Part shown: positions 25,076 to 32,941 of the stretch, in pieces
How positions within the stretch are numbered: position 1 is the first letter of the stretch
How the letters are laid out: each line of letters starts with the position of its first letter
Source of the DNA: an uncultured Spirochaetales bacterium
GTDB lineage: Bacteria; Spirochaetota; Spirochaetia; Sphaerochaetales; Sphaerochaetaceae
Direction of reading: 5' to 3'
Length of the DNA stretch: 35,068 bases
NCBI GenBank assembly: GCA_902796335.1
Contig: CADBOI010000027.1
Span: 1 to 35,068, forward strand
Position numbers and translations under genes: made by a program
Notes under the pieces: generated by a model
What the model saw: only the letters and a program-made list of their open reading frames with translations
What the model was told of the DNA's origin: nothing
Database searches by the model: none

Positions 25076-25813
25076 TCAGAGAATGACCGAGTTTCTGAGT
25101 GTGATCAGCATCGTGATGATTCCTCCGAAGAAGAATATGGCGCTTCCCACGAGCGTGATGTAAAGACCGCCAAACATGACGGTGATGTAGTTTCCTGCAA
25201 TGAGAAGGACCGTGGCCATGTGTCGCAGGACACCGGCTTTGGTGGTCTCCGAGAAGGCCAGAATCATGTTTGAGATCAAAGCCACAACGGCAAGTGTTGT
25301 AAGAAGAATCCGGGGAGCTCTCATATCCCACAGAGTTGAAGCCGACTGCGAAGAAGGAACGAGCAGGACCATGAATGCGGTGGCTACTATTCCGAAGAAG
25401 AAAAGACGCACTATGGTGCTGTGTTCGTTTGTCTGATACTGGACGGCATAACCTGTCAGACAGAACTGGGCTAGAATCTGAGCGGCCATGATTGTTCTTG
25501 CCAGGGCACGCGGAGGGATGAGGCTCCAACCTGTGATTGCCGTGAAACGGGATAGAACTGTCAGTTCAGCGACAGTTATGGAAAACAGGAAGAAGATGAT
25601 GAAAAGGTTGCCGGGATTTATTCTGGAGACGCTGGTCTTGTAGTAGGCGATCGTCATCAGAAGGATTGCTGAAATGCGGACAACCGCTGCTGTGAAGTAG
25701 TTCTCCGAGATATCCTCCACAAACACGATGCTGTAGATGCAGATGGCCAGCTCTACAGCAATGATGAGAATCTGAAGGAATACCACCAGAAATCGAAAAA
25801 ACTTGTTGTTCAT
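25076..25813 (-). CDS. Unrecognised multi-spanning membrane protein
   Basis: I do not recognise this 245-residue protein. It shows about seven hydrophobic segments (roughly 8-32, 43-58, 68-88, 108-122, 133-153, 166-185 and 195-240), with short loops that include a YQTNEHST segment near residue 125. There is no signal peptide and no catalytic motif. Its start overlaps the stop of the upstream carrier gene by one base (TGATG), so the two are translationally coupled and may work together. rsmE follows after 6 bp. It could be a partner subunit of the carrier or an independent sensor-like membrane protein; the sequence does not decide. Confidence 0.8.
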   Translation of the reverse strand: MNNKFFRFLVVFLQILIIAVELAICIYSIVFVEDISENYFTAAVVRISAILLMTIAYYKTSVSRINPGNLFIIFFLFSITVAELTVLSRFTAITGWSLIPPRALARTIMAAQILAQFCLTGYAVQYQTNEHSTIVRLFFFGIVATAFMVLLVPSSQSASTLWDMRAPRILLTTLAVVALISNMILAFSETTKAGVLRHMATVLLIAGNYITVMFGGLYITLVGSAIFFFGGIITMLITLRNSVIL

Positions 25814-27078
25814 CAGACAACGTCCTTATCGACAATGTTGCAATCGGCTTTCAGATGGCAGGCAGTGAAGCTTGTTCCAAGTCCGGCGAGCAGGATGTCG
25901 AACATCAGGGCAATTCCGTTGAGGAACGGAATCAGACCGATGAGGGAGAACTGGGCTCCGCCCATGTCGACCTCAAGAAGCCCGATGGCGAATGTAACGA
26001 TGAAGACAACCTCATAACCGGCATGCAGACAGGCGATGAAGCTTACAAGAGTACATGCGAAGGCGATTGTGATTGTCTGAAGGATGGTTGGCATGCTTCC
26101 GCTCAGAGCATAGACCAGGGAGCAGGTGCTCATCGTCGAGATGAGGGCGCTTCCGCCTTTTGTCAGGATGCTGTGCAGCGGCAGTGCCGTTGAGACCACA
26201 TTCTTGTGAATTCCGAGGTTCGTCCTGCAGTCCGTGTAAAGAGTGCACTGGCTGAAAAGATAGTTGACCGAGAAGAAAGATGCCACAGCTGCCGAAATCA
26301 GCCTCATAAGCTGCCTGTACGGATTTCTCTTGAATCCCGTTGCAATGGCATAGATCAGGGGGAGGACGGCAAAGAGGATCAGCAGCGTTGTCAGAAGGCA
26401 CATGAAGAGGAACCTGCAGGAATAGAAGACCGAACGGTCCTCTCTAAGTGCATGAAACCAGGCACCGGCAAGGAAGAAGATGCAGAACCAGAGGAATCTT
26501 GCAATCAGCTTGGCAAGTCTGAACATGGCCTCGCTGATTGAGTTGAGGGTGATGTATGCAGGTCTGATTACCTCATTGGTCGGCCTGACGGCATAGCCCA
26601 GGATCAGAGCAAGCAGGATGACCGGCAGAAGACAGTCGCCTGACTTGATGAAGTTCAGGAAAGCGTTGAATGTCAGGGGATTTGCCGCAACCAGTCTGGA
26701 AGCTGTTGAAGAGGAGAGGCTCCTGTACAGGCCGCTGTACTGGTCTGCTGTCTTCGGTGTCGTTGAAGTGATTGGGAAGGCCGCAGGGTAAAGCCTGAAA
26801 ATCAGGGCTGCCGCCACAGAGAGCAGCAGGGATGTCAGGATTGCCCAGAAGACGGTCGACAGGCAGACGAAGCTTGTCCTTCCGCGACGCCTTGAAAGGG
26901 AAGCGGTTCCCGATGCCATTGTGAAGAAGGCAAGAGGAAAGACCAGAAACACTCCTAGTTTCAGGACGGCACCAGCCATGAAATTCATGGAAGAAACAAA
27001 GATATAGCTGTCTTTGAAGGTGAGTTCAAAAGCAAGCCCCATGGCAGCGGCGGCCAGATAAGTCAACCAAGTCTTCAT
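25813..27078 (-). CDS. Divergent SLC1/DAACS-type carrier
   Basis: This 421-residue membrane protein resembles the dicarboxylate/amino acid:cation symporter (SLC1) family in length, helix spread and several local patterns. Typical members import glutamate, aspartate or dicarboxylates with Na+ or H+. Aligned by eye to GltPh, however, the key residues are changed. NMDGT becomes TKGGS (306-310), the serine-rich HP1 tip becomes SQCTLYT, and in helix 8 D394, R397 and N401 of GltPh correspond to A398, G401 and T405 here. Canonical acidic amino acid transport is therefore doubtful. It sits between the GH13-like gene (44 bp) and the unrecognised membrane protein (1 bp overlap). No clear ribosome-binding site precedes the ATG. 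Confidence 0.75.
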   Translation of the reverse strand: MKTWLTYLAAAAMGLAFELTFKDSYIFVSSMNFMAGAVLKLGVFLVFPLAFFTMASGTASLSRRRGRTSFVCLSTVFWAILTSLLLSVAAALIFRLYPAAFPITSTTPKTADQYSGLYRSLSSSTASRLVAANPLTFNAFLNFIKSGDCLLPVILLALILGYAVRPTNEVIRPAYITLNSISEAMFRLAKLIARFLWFCIFFLAGAWFHALREDRSVFYSCRFLFMCLLTTLLILFAVLPLIYAIATGFKRNPYRQLMRLISAAVASFFSVNYLFSQCTLYTDCRTNLGIHKNVVSTALPLHSILTKGGSALISTMSTCSLVYALSGSMPTILQTITIAFACTLVSFIACLHAGYEVVFIVTFAIGLLEVDMGGAQFSLIGLIPFLNGIALMFDILLAGLGTSFTACHLKADCNIVDKDVV

Positions 27079-27122
27079 ACTGGGAAATTATATTTCTTAT
27101 ATCAGGATATGTCTAGTTTGCT

Positions 27123-30100
27123 TTACTCCGTCAGAAGGTTGTCCAGACGGTACTGGGCGGCAGAACCTTTCTTCAGCCACATGCTGATCTCCTTGCGGAT
27201 CTGCATCTCCTGTTCGTCCGTGATGTCTTCATCTGCATGGATTGCCTTTGACAGGAACAGCAGGTACATGCATTCCTGGAAAGCCTCGCCCCTGAACCAT
27301 CTGACTCCCTGATATTCGTTTCTTCCGATCAGATCCAGGAAAACCCTGTTCTCCAGAAGCTCCCTTACGCTCTCACCCCGCTTTGTGGCGATGATGGCGC
27401 ACATGGAGGCCGTTGCCTTCGGAATTCCGAAGAAGCGGTCGAGCTGAAGGATCTGGACGACCTTTGCCGCATCCTCCAGACTTGAGTTCGCGGAGATGAA
27501 CGGCATTGTCAGGAAACCTGCGGCGAAAACCGAGAGCAGGTCGTTGTCCAGGATTGTGTTGGCATTGGCGAACACCTCTCTTCTGCAGATGCTCTGGAGC
27601 CTGTTGAGAAGATCCAGGATGGTCTGCGGTTTCATCAGGTGCATGTTCAGTCCGATCTTGTCGAACAGCGGGTCGAACTCCTCCATGTAGGTGTAGCAGG
27701 AACCGAGGGCCTGCATGATGTTGCGTCTGTTGATGCTGGTTCCCTTGCCCTGGAGAATGGCCTTCAGGTCCTTGAAAAACTTCTGTCCCTTGATGGGTTC
27801 CACAGTCTCGAAGAACGGCTGGAGATAAAGTACGCGGATCTCGTTCTCTATGTCCACGATACCGTGGCCATGATACTTCTCGTACAACCTCTCATAGACG
27901 CCATCGATGTCCTCAACCTCGTAGATATTGGTGAAAACTTTGGTCTCATAGCCGTTAAAGGCTATTTTCATGCCTTCTTCAAAGAGTTTTGCCGATGGAT
28001 ACAGATAGGTCTTTCCGTTGTTGAAGTTCCTGTAGATCATGAACCTTCTGACACCGCGTCTGAGCCTGAGGCTCTGGGCCAGGGAAACGACCTCGTTCCT
28101 TCTTTCTCCGTTTTCCTTGATGAGTTTCGGAACGGAGAGGTTGATCCATCCTTCGACTCTCTCGTACTGGTTGTTGTAGAGGACCATGGCCATCTGGTTG
28201 TCGTCGCCGTTCGTGTAGGCATAGACGGACTCAAGAACGTTTCCGTATGAGTCATAGGCGTCGAACAGCTGGAAGTACCTGGATTCCGAGAAGAGCCAGC
28301 GCATCTTCAGAAGAGGGAAGATCCTTCTTCTGTGCTCTTCGATCAGACCCTCGTTCGGGCTTTCGTTCCAGTATGCCCTCTGGTACTCCATTCCGTACTT
28401 CTCCCTGAAGCCCTGGATCTGTCCGTGTCCGAACATCGGAAGGCCTGGAAGGGTAGACAGAAGAGTGCAGACTCCGAAGTACTTGTCTCCGTCGCCGAAC
28501 TGCGCGATGGCTGTCTCCTCATCCGGGTTGTTCATGAAGTTGACGTAGCGCTTGAGGATGTCCGGGTCGTAGACCAGAGTCGCCTTGATCATGTCGCGGT
28601 ACTTCTTGTTGTCCTCGTTCTTCATCATGTGCATGAAGGCACTGTTGTAGACCCTGTGCATTCCGAGTGTGCGGACAAAGTAGCTTTCCATCATCCAGAA
28701 AGCCTCGGCAAGAAGCAGTGTGTCCGGAAGCTCCTTCTGGATTCTGTCAACGACCTCTCTCCAGAACTCCACGGGTATGCGTCTGTTGAACTCCTGGTCC
28801 GACATTCCGTATGTGGCCCTGCCTGCGATGTCTCCGCCGGTTCCCGGCTTGGGGTACCAGAGTCTCTGGATGTGCTTCTTTGCCAGTGTCATGGCGGCAT
28901 CGAATCTGATGACGGGGAAGTTCCTTGCAACGTCCATGATCTGCTGAATGACCGCCTCTCTTGTTTCAGGATTCAGATAATCCAGCTGTGCAGTATCATT
29001 CCAGGGCATCGATGTTCCGTCGTTTCCATGGAAGATGTAGGAGACCTGACCGTTGCGGCGGTCTATTCTCTGGAAGGTGACGGCAGCATCGGTTCTGTTG
29101 TAGTAGTGGTCCTCGATCCTGACTTCGAAATCCGGATCGTCGGAGAGGTTCGGCCCGTTGAATGTATAAGACGGGAACGGAGGGTAGGACTGCTGGACAA
29201 AGTAGTTTGAATGCCATTTCATCCAGTCGCTGTCCAGTCCGGTATGGTTCGGGACCATGTCGCTGGCAAGCCTGATTCCTCTGGACCAGCACCTTTCCTT
29301 GAGGTTGAAAAGAGCCTCCCAGCCACCGATTCTCGGAGAGATCTCATAGCCTTTGAGGGAGTAGGCGGATGATTCGGCATCCGGGTTGCCGCAGAGATTC
29401 TTGATGCGCTTGGATGCCGGGCTTCTTTCCCAGAGACCGATGAGCCACAGGGCCGTGAAACCGGAATTCTTCAGAATGTCCAACTCCTCGTCGGGAATCT
29501 GGTCCAGACGGTGGACGTCTCGCTGGTATTTCTTGGACAGCTGGTCAAGCCAGACCAGTGTGCTCTTTGCCATCATGACTACGTTGGGCATCCAGTTGCG
29601 GTCGGGAGTGAAGGACTCAATGTCATCGCCGAATGATGAATAGTCGGGGATGTCTATGGGACCGGGGCCCTGGAAACGGGGTTTCTCCTCTTCCTGCATG
29701 TAGTCCTTGCTTCTCAGAAGAAGGAGCTTGAACTCATCGGGCAGGAGGGAATCCCAGTGCTCGAGTATGTAGGCGATCTGTTTGGAAAGTGAATCCGGAT
29801 AGAGCCTTGCCGGGAGTGTGAGGAAGGAGAACAGGTCGTCCTCTGTGGACTCCGAGAACGAGGTTCCCTTCAGGTAGCTTCCCATCAGTGCGGTCAGGGC
29901 CTGGGTTCCCTGGGGGAACTTCATCTTCTTCTGGTCAAGCATCTCACCGGTTGCGGCAAGAAGGGCCGGGTTTGCCTGAAGAACCTGATGGACGAAGAAT
30001 GCACGCACCGTCTCCACTCTCTTGAGGATCGAGGGATCCTTGAGCAGGGAAGGGAACATCCTGTCGTAGAAGGAGAGGACCTCTTCCGTGTCCTTGTTTT

Positions 30101-30371
30101 TCTCTGCCAGAACCGCGATTCTGGAGAACGGGTCCGCATCGCTTCCGCGGAGGAAGGTCGATATCACTACCTGATAGATCAGATGAAGGACTGCCGTGGT
30201 GTAGACCTTGCCTGCCGAAAGCGGATGCTCGTGGCTGTTGTTGTAGGCCAGGGAAACCTCCTGGGCCTGTCTGTACATCTTGTCAGCCTTGTCCGAGGTC
30301 TCGAACATCGGCTTTGTGTATGTCATCTCCTCACGGCTGTTCTCTGAAATTCTGAAGTCTCTGTTTTTCAT
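27123..30371 (-). CDS. Large GH13-like (alpha-amylase family) protein
   Basis: Residues about 270-760 form an alpha-amylase-type (GH13) barrel, a family that hydrolyses or transfers alpha-glucosidic bonds. Three conserved regions are clear: DMVPNHT (D371-T377), IRFDAAM with the nucleophile D491 and R489, and LLLAEAF with acid/base E556. The fourth region reads NNPDEE (D617), so the usual His before Asp is Pro616. About 265 residues before and 320 after the barrel are helical and not assigned to any domain I know. At 1082 residues it is far longer than a standard amylase. No signal peptide is seen, so it is probably cytoplasmic. It follows pth by 13 bp. The substrate is unknown; glycogen or maltodextrin metabolism is only a guess. 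Confidence 0.88.
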   Translation of the reverse strand: MKNRDFRISENSREEMTYTKPMFETSDKADKMYRQAQEVSLAYNNSHEHPLSAGKVYTTAVLHLIYQVVISTFLRGSDADPFSRIAVLAEKNKDTEEVLSFYDRMFPSLLKDPSILKRVETVRAFFVHQVLQANPALLAATGEMLDQKKMKFPQGTQALTALMGSYLKGTSFSESTEDDLFSFLTLPARLYPDSLSKQIAYILEHWDSLLPDEFKLLLLRSKDYMQEEEKPRFQGPGPIDIPDYSSFGDDIESFTPDRNWMPNVVMMAKSTLVWLDQLSKKYQRDVHRLDQIPDEELDILKNSGFTALWLIGLWERSPASKRIKNLCGNPDAESSAYSLKGYEISPRIGGWEALFNLKERCWSRGIRLASDMVPNHTGLDSDWMKWHSNYFVQQSYPPFPSYTFNGPNLSDDPDFEVRIEDHYYNRTDAAVTFQRIDRRNGQVSYIFHGNDGTSMPWNDTAQLDYLNPETREAVIQQIMDVARNFPVIRFDAAMTLAKKHIQRLWYPKPGTGGDIAGRATYGMSDQEFNRRIPVEFWREVVDRIQKELPDTLLLAEAFWMMESYFVRTLGMHRVYNSAFMHMMKNEDNKKYRDMIKATLVYDPDILKRYVNFMNNPDEETAIAQFGDGDKYFGVCTLLSTLPGLPMFGHGQIQGFREKYGMEYQRAYWNESPNEGLIEEHRRRIFPLLKMRWLFSESRYFQLFDAYDSYGNVLESVYAYTNGDDNQMAMVLYNNQYERVEGWINLSVPKLIKENGERRNEVVSLAQSLRLRRGVRRFMIYRNFNNGKTYLYPSAKLFEEGMKIAFNGYETKVFTNIYEVEDIDGVYERLYEKYHGHGIVDIENEIRVLYLQPFFETVEPIKGQKFFKDLKAILQGKGTSINRRNIMQALGSCYTYMEEFDPLFDKIGLNMHLMKPQTILDLLNRLQSICRREVFANANTILDNDLLSVFAAGFLTMPFISANSSLEDAAKVVQILQLDRFFGIPKATASMCAIIATKRGESVRELLENRVFLDLIGRNEYQGVRWFRGEAFQECMYLLFLSKAIHADEDITDEQEMQIRKEISMWLKKGSAAQYRLDNLLTE

Positions 30372-30384
30372 GTGTTCTCCCGGT

Positions 30385-30906
30385 TCATGATTCCATTATG
30401 CCCAACACGACATCCGCAGCATCCTCAAAGGTCTTTTCCATCTGACGCTCCTCCAGCTCTGAGAATCTTCCGAGGACATAGTCTGCAACCTGGATTGTCG
30501 CAGGAGGTCTCCCGACCCCAATGCGCAGGCGGCGAAATCCGTCCGTTCCCAGGTGCTGCTTCACGGATCTCAGTCCGTTGTGTCCTCCCATTCCTCCTCC
30601 CGTCTGGAGTTTGATAGCTCCGATAGGAAGCTCGATGTCATCGTGGACCACCGTCACATCCGCAGGTTTTGTCCCGAAAAAACGGCAGGCCTCCTGAACT
30701 GAGATTCCGCTCTCGTTCATGAAGGTCTGTGGTTTGAGCAGCACAACATCCCGCCGCTTTGTGAAAAGGCCATGGAATTTGCTCTGCCAGTTGTCCTGCT
30801 GAGGAAGCTTCTCCATCAATCTGTCGCAGACCATCCAACCGCAGTTGTGTCTGGTCTGTCTGTACTGAGATCCGGGGTTTCCCAGAAAGACAATCAAATT
30901 AGGCAT
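30385..30906 (-). CDS. pth: Peptidyl-tRNA hydrolase
   Basis: Pth frees tRNA from peptidyl-tRNAs that fall off the ribosome and is generally essential. The 173-residue protein has the N-terminal signature NPGSQYRQTRHNCG with the catalytic His in TRHN, then NKPQTFMN-like LKPQTFMNESG, HDDIELPIG with the catalytic-site Asp, and GGGMGGHNGLRSV. It is somewhat shorter than the usual 185-195, mainly at the C-terminus. It opens the minus-strand operon through rsmE and is divergent from the DUF4416 gene. No strong ribosome-binding site is seen. Confidence 0.95.
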   Translation of the reverse strand: MPNLIVFLGNPGSQYRQTRHNCGWMVCDRLMEKLPQQDNWQSKFHGLFTKRRDVVLLKPQTFMNESGISVQEACRFFGTKPADVTVVHDDIELPIGAIKLQTGGGMGGHNGLRSVKQHLGTDGFRRLRIGVGRPPATIQVADYVLGRFSELEERQMEKTFEDAADVVLGIMES

Positions 30907-30982
30907 ACTAGAATAATAAAGCCCATTTCACTTCAAAGCAAGGAAAGTTGACAAGAGAAGTTTCCACGGAGAAAATTATCCT

Positions 30983-31513
30983 ATGGCAACGGCAAAAGCA
31001 TTTCAGAAATGTTCACTGGTTATTGGAGTACTCTCGACGGCCGAAGATCGCAGAGCAGAGATCACCTCCATCCTGGAAAAGGAATTCGGTCCGATTCTGG
31101 CGGAAAGTCCTGTTCTGAAGTTTCCCTTCACCGACTATTACGATTCGGAGATGGGGCAGAGGCCGGTGAGATATCTTCTGCAGTTCAGGGCCCTTGTAGA
31201 CCCGTCAGATCTTGCCGGTTTCAAGACAAGAACCAACGAGATGGAGAAGACTTTCGCCGCTTCCGATGGCGGGAGAAGGGTGAATCTGGATCCCGGAATA
31301 CTCTCGCTGTCTTCGTTCATTCTTGCCACCTGCAAGGACAGGGCCCACAGAATTCCGCTGAGGGACGGAATATACGCAGAGACCACGCTGATATTCAAAA
31401 ACCACGACTTCCAGAGTCTGGAATGGACGTATGCCGACTACAGAAGCGACGAAATCCGGAGGATTCTGCGGGAATTCCGGGAAAAATATAAAAAAGTCAT
31501 GCCGAAACTTTAA
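30983..31513 (+). CDS. DUF4416 family protein
   Basis: This 176-residue protein matches the pattern of DUF4416, a family of unknown function that I associate with spirochaetes and some deltaproteobacteria. The recognisable pieces are LVIGVLS near the N-terminus, FTDYYDSEMG (about 48-57), the LAGFKTRTNEME helix, RRVNLDPGILSLSSFILATCKD, HRIPLRDGIYAE and WTYADYRS near the end. The conserved acidic and His residues suggest an enzyme or metal binder, but no activity is known to me. A possible TTGACA -35 is at 30948, without a good -10. The gene precedes the lipoprotein gene by 31 bp on the same strand. Confidence 0.82.
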   Translation: MATAKAFQKCSLVIGVLSTAEDRRAEITSILEKEFGPILAESPVLKFPFTDYYDSEMGQRPVRYLLQFRALVDPSDLAGFKTRTNEMEKTFAASDGGRRVNLDPGILSLSSFILATCKDRAHRIPLRDGIYAETTLIFKNHDFQSLEWTYADYRSDEIRRILREFREKYKKVMPKL

Positions 31514-31544
31514 TGAAATCGACAAAATTCCTGTATATAGGGGC

Positions 31545-32282
31545 ATGAAACGAAAAACAATTTTATCTGCATCTTTTGCCTTTCTGCTTCTTGTACTTCT
31601 CGTGTCCTGTTCTTTTGTCCAGCCCAGGAGGACAATCAGGATCCTCATTCCACAGCATCCATGGGAAAAGGTCAGTGGAAGGAAACTCTGGTATACCCTT
31701 CGCTGGACTGATTCCGATGGCCTCAAAACACTCCATGTCACACAGGACATGCGGGCTGTAGACATTGAAGTCGACCCGGGAAGGACCACAGTTGTAGCCG
31801 CCTATCCGTTGGGTGAACTGAGTCCTTTCGGTACGGCGGTCACGCCTGCCGACAACAGAAAGGAGGTCCTGCTGTCGCAGGATGAAGGCTTTCTGACAAG
31901 CCTGCTCTCCGACATCGATACGGAGATGACCGGAACATTGAACTATGGCCTGATTCTGGAAGAAGCACTGATAAAAACAGATGATATTAGAAAAATAGAC
32001 GATGTTTCACTGCTCAGGGATATCCAGAACGGAGAATTGTCCAAAGCCACGATCAGGGTTTGCGACGGTTACTGTGTGGGGCCTTTCGCCCTTGCCAACG
32101 GCATCTGGGAAAGCGAGTTCCTCAGGGATCCCTGCCTTGTGTCCATTGACGGGCTGAGCGGAACGACCGTTCTTCCTGCCGGGGTGTTCCGATTCCTCAA
32201 CGCACAGAGCAACATGGTTCTTGTTCTTATTGTGGACAGGGACGGCAATTCCTACAGCTATATCAAGGAGTCCCTGATTTAG
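31545..32282 (+). CDS. Predicted lipoprotein of unknown function
   Basis: The 245-residue protein begins with a lipoprotein signal peptide: basic MKRK, a hydrophobic core and the lipobox LVSC with Cys22, so it should be lipidated by Lgt and anchored in a membrane. The mature part is mixed alpha/beta with no motif I recognise; it includes HPWEKVSGRKLWYTLRW and a late SIDGLSGTTVLPAGVFRF segment. The frame is open from 31431, but ATG 31545 has AGGGG upstream and gives the signal peptide. Its stop codon overlaps that of the convergent P13-like gene (TTAG at 32279-32282). It may form a small unit with the DUF4416 gene. Confidence 0.82.
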   Translation: MKRKTILSASFAFLLLVLLVSCSFVQPRRTIRILIPQHPWEKVSGRKLWYTLRWTDSDGLKTLHVTQDMRAVDIEVDPGRTTVVAAYPLGELSPFGTAVTPADNRKEVLLSQDEGFLTSLLSDIDTEMTGTLNYGLILEEALIKTDDIRKIDDVSLLRDIQNGELSKATIRVCDGYCVGPFALANGIWESEFLRDPCLVSIDGLSGTTVLPAGVFRFLNAQSNMVLVLIVDRDGNSYSYIKESLI

Positions 32283-32860
32283 AGGGAGATCTTCGCGCTC
32301 AGGGTCATGCCCATCTTGCCGTTGGCATAGGAAGGTGTCATGGTGACGGACGTCAGGCCAAGGGCATCCTTGAGGTTGCTGTTGTAGTTGTTCGCATAGC
32401 GGATTGGACGGATTGCCTGATAGACCCTAAGGCCAAGGGCTGCGAACAGGGCTACTTTGGCAAGGGTCATGTCGTCCTCCACGCCAGATTCTCCTGAAAA
32501 TGAGTTAATGAAGTTGTCCCAACCGTTCTTGAAGATGTTGTAGCCCACAACCCCTAAACAGGCCACATCTCCGGCCAGGAAGATGTAACCGTGCAGTTTG
32601 TCTCCCTGCTCGAATGAACCGCTTCCGAAACCAAGGAACAGGTTTGAAAGCACCGGGAACAGAACAGGTGTTTTCCTCCACGTGTAGATGGACTCTTTCT
32701 GCTGCTGTGTCAGCTGAGGGGAAAGAGCCTTGATTTTCTCCAGATTTTCCTTTGTCAGACCCTGACCTATGTACTTGTTCACATCTCTGTATGCATCTGC
32801 GAATGCAAAAGAGACACTGAGAAGAACCAGAAGTGAGATCGCGAGCAGTTTTTTCTTCAT
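32279..32860 (-). CDS. Exported P13-like membrane protein
   Basis: The 193-residue protein starts with a clear signal peptide (MKKKLLAISLLVLLSVSFAFA, cleavage near residue 21). The mature part has a polar N-terminal stretch with a TQQQKESIY segment, then GFGSGSFEQGD followed by hydrophobic segments, and a beta-like C-terminus ending in LSAKISL. The GFGxGSFxQGD block recalls the spirochaetal P13 porin family, but I could not confirm this. ATG 32860 is chosen because GGGGGA lies 8 bases upstream; the frame also opens at 32875 without such a site. It lies 66 bp downstream of leuS on the same strand and is convergent with the lipoprotein gene. Confidence 0.75.
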   Translation of the reverse strand: MKKKLLAISLLVLLSVSFAFADAYRDVNKYIGQGLTKENLEKIKALSPQLTQQQKESIYTWRKTPVLFPVLSNLFLGFGSGSFEQGDKLHGYIFLAGDVACLGVVGYNIFKNGWDNFINSFSGESGVEDDMTLAKVALFAALGLRVYQAIRPIRYANNYNSNLKDALGLTSVTMTPSYANGKMGMTLSAKISL

Positions 32861-32894
32861 AATTTGTTCCCCCATGGCCTGTTAGCCCCTGTTA

Positions 32895-32924
32895 ATCGTA
32901 GCAGAGGCCACAGGAGAAAAGCAA
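32895..32924 (-). promoter_or_regulatory. Possible promoter of the P13-like gene
   Basis: On the minus strand, TTGCTT (32924-32919) and TACGAT (32900-32895) are 18 bp apart. Matches are moderate, and expression from leuS read-through is also possible because no terminator is seen between them. Confidence 0.35.
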
Positions 32925-32941
32925 GAATGTTTTATATAATT

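Noticed and set aside
31431-31544. N-terminal extension of the lipoprotein
   Set aside because: It overlaps the DUF4416 gene and would bury the signal peptide; ATG 31545 has a ribosome-binding site.
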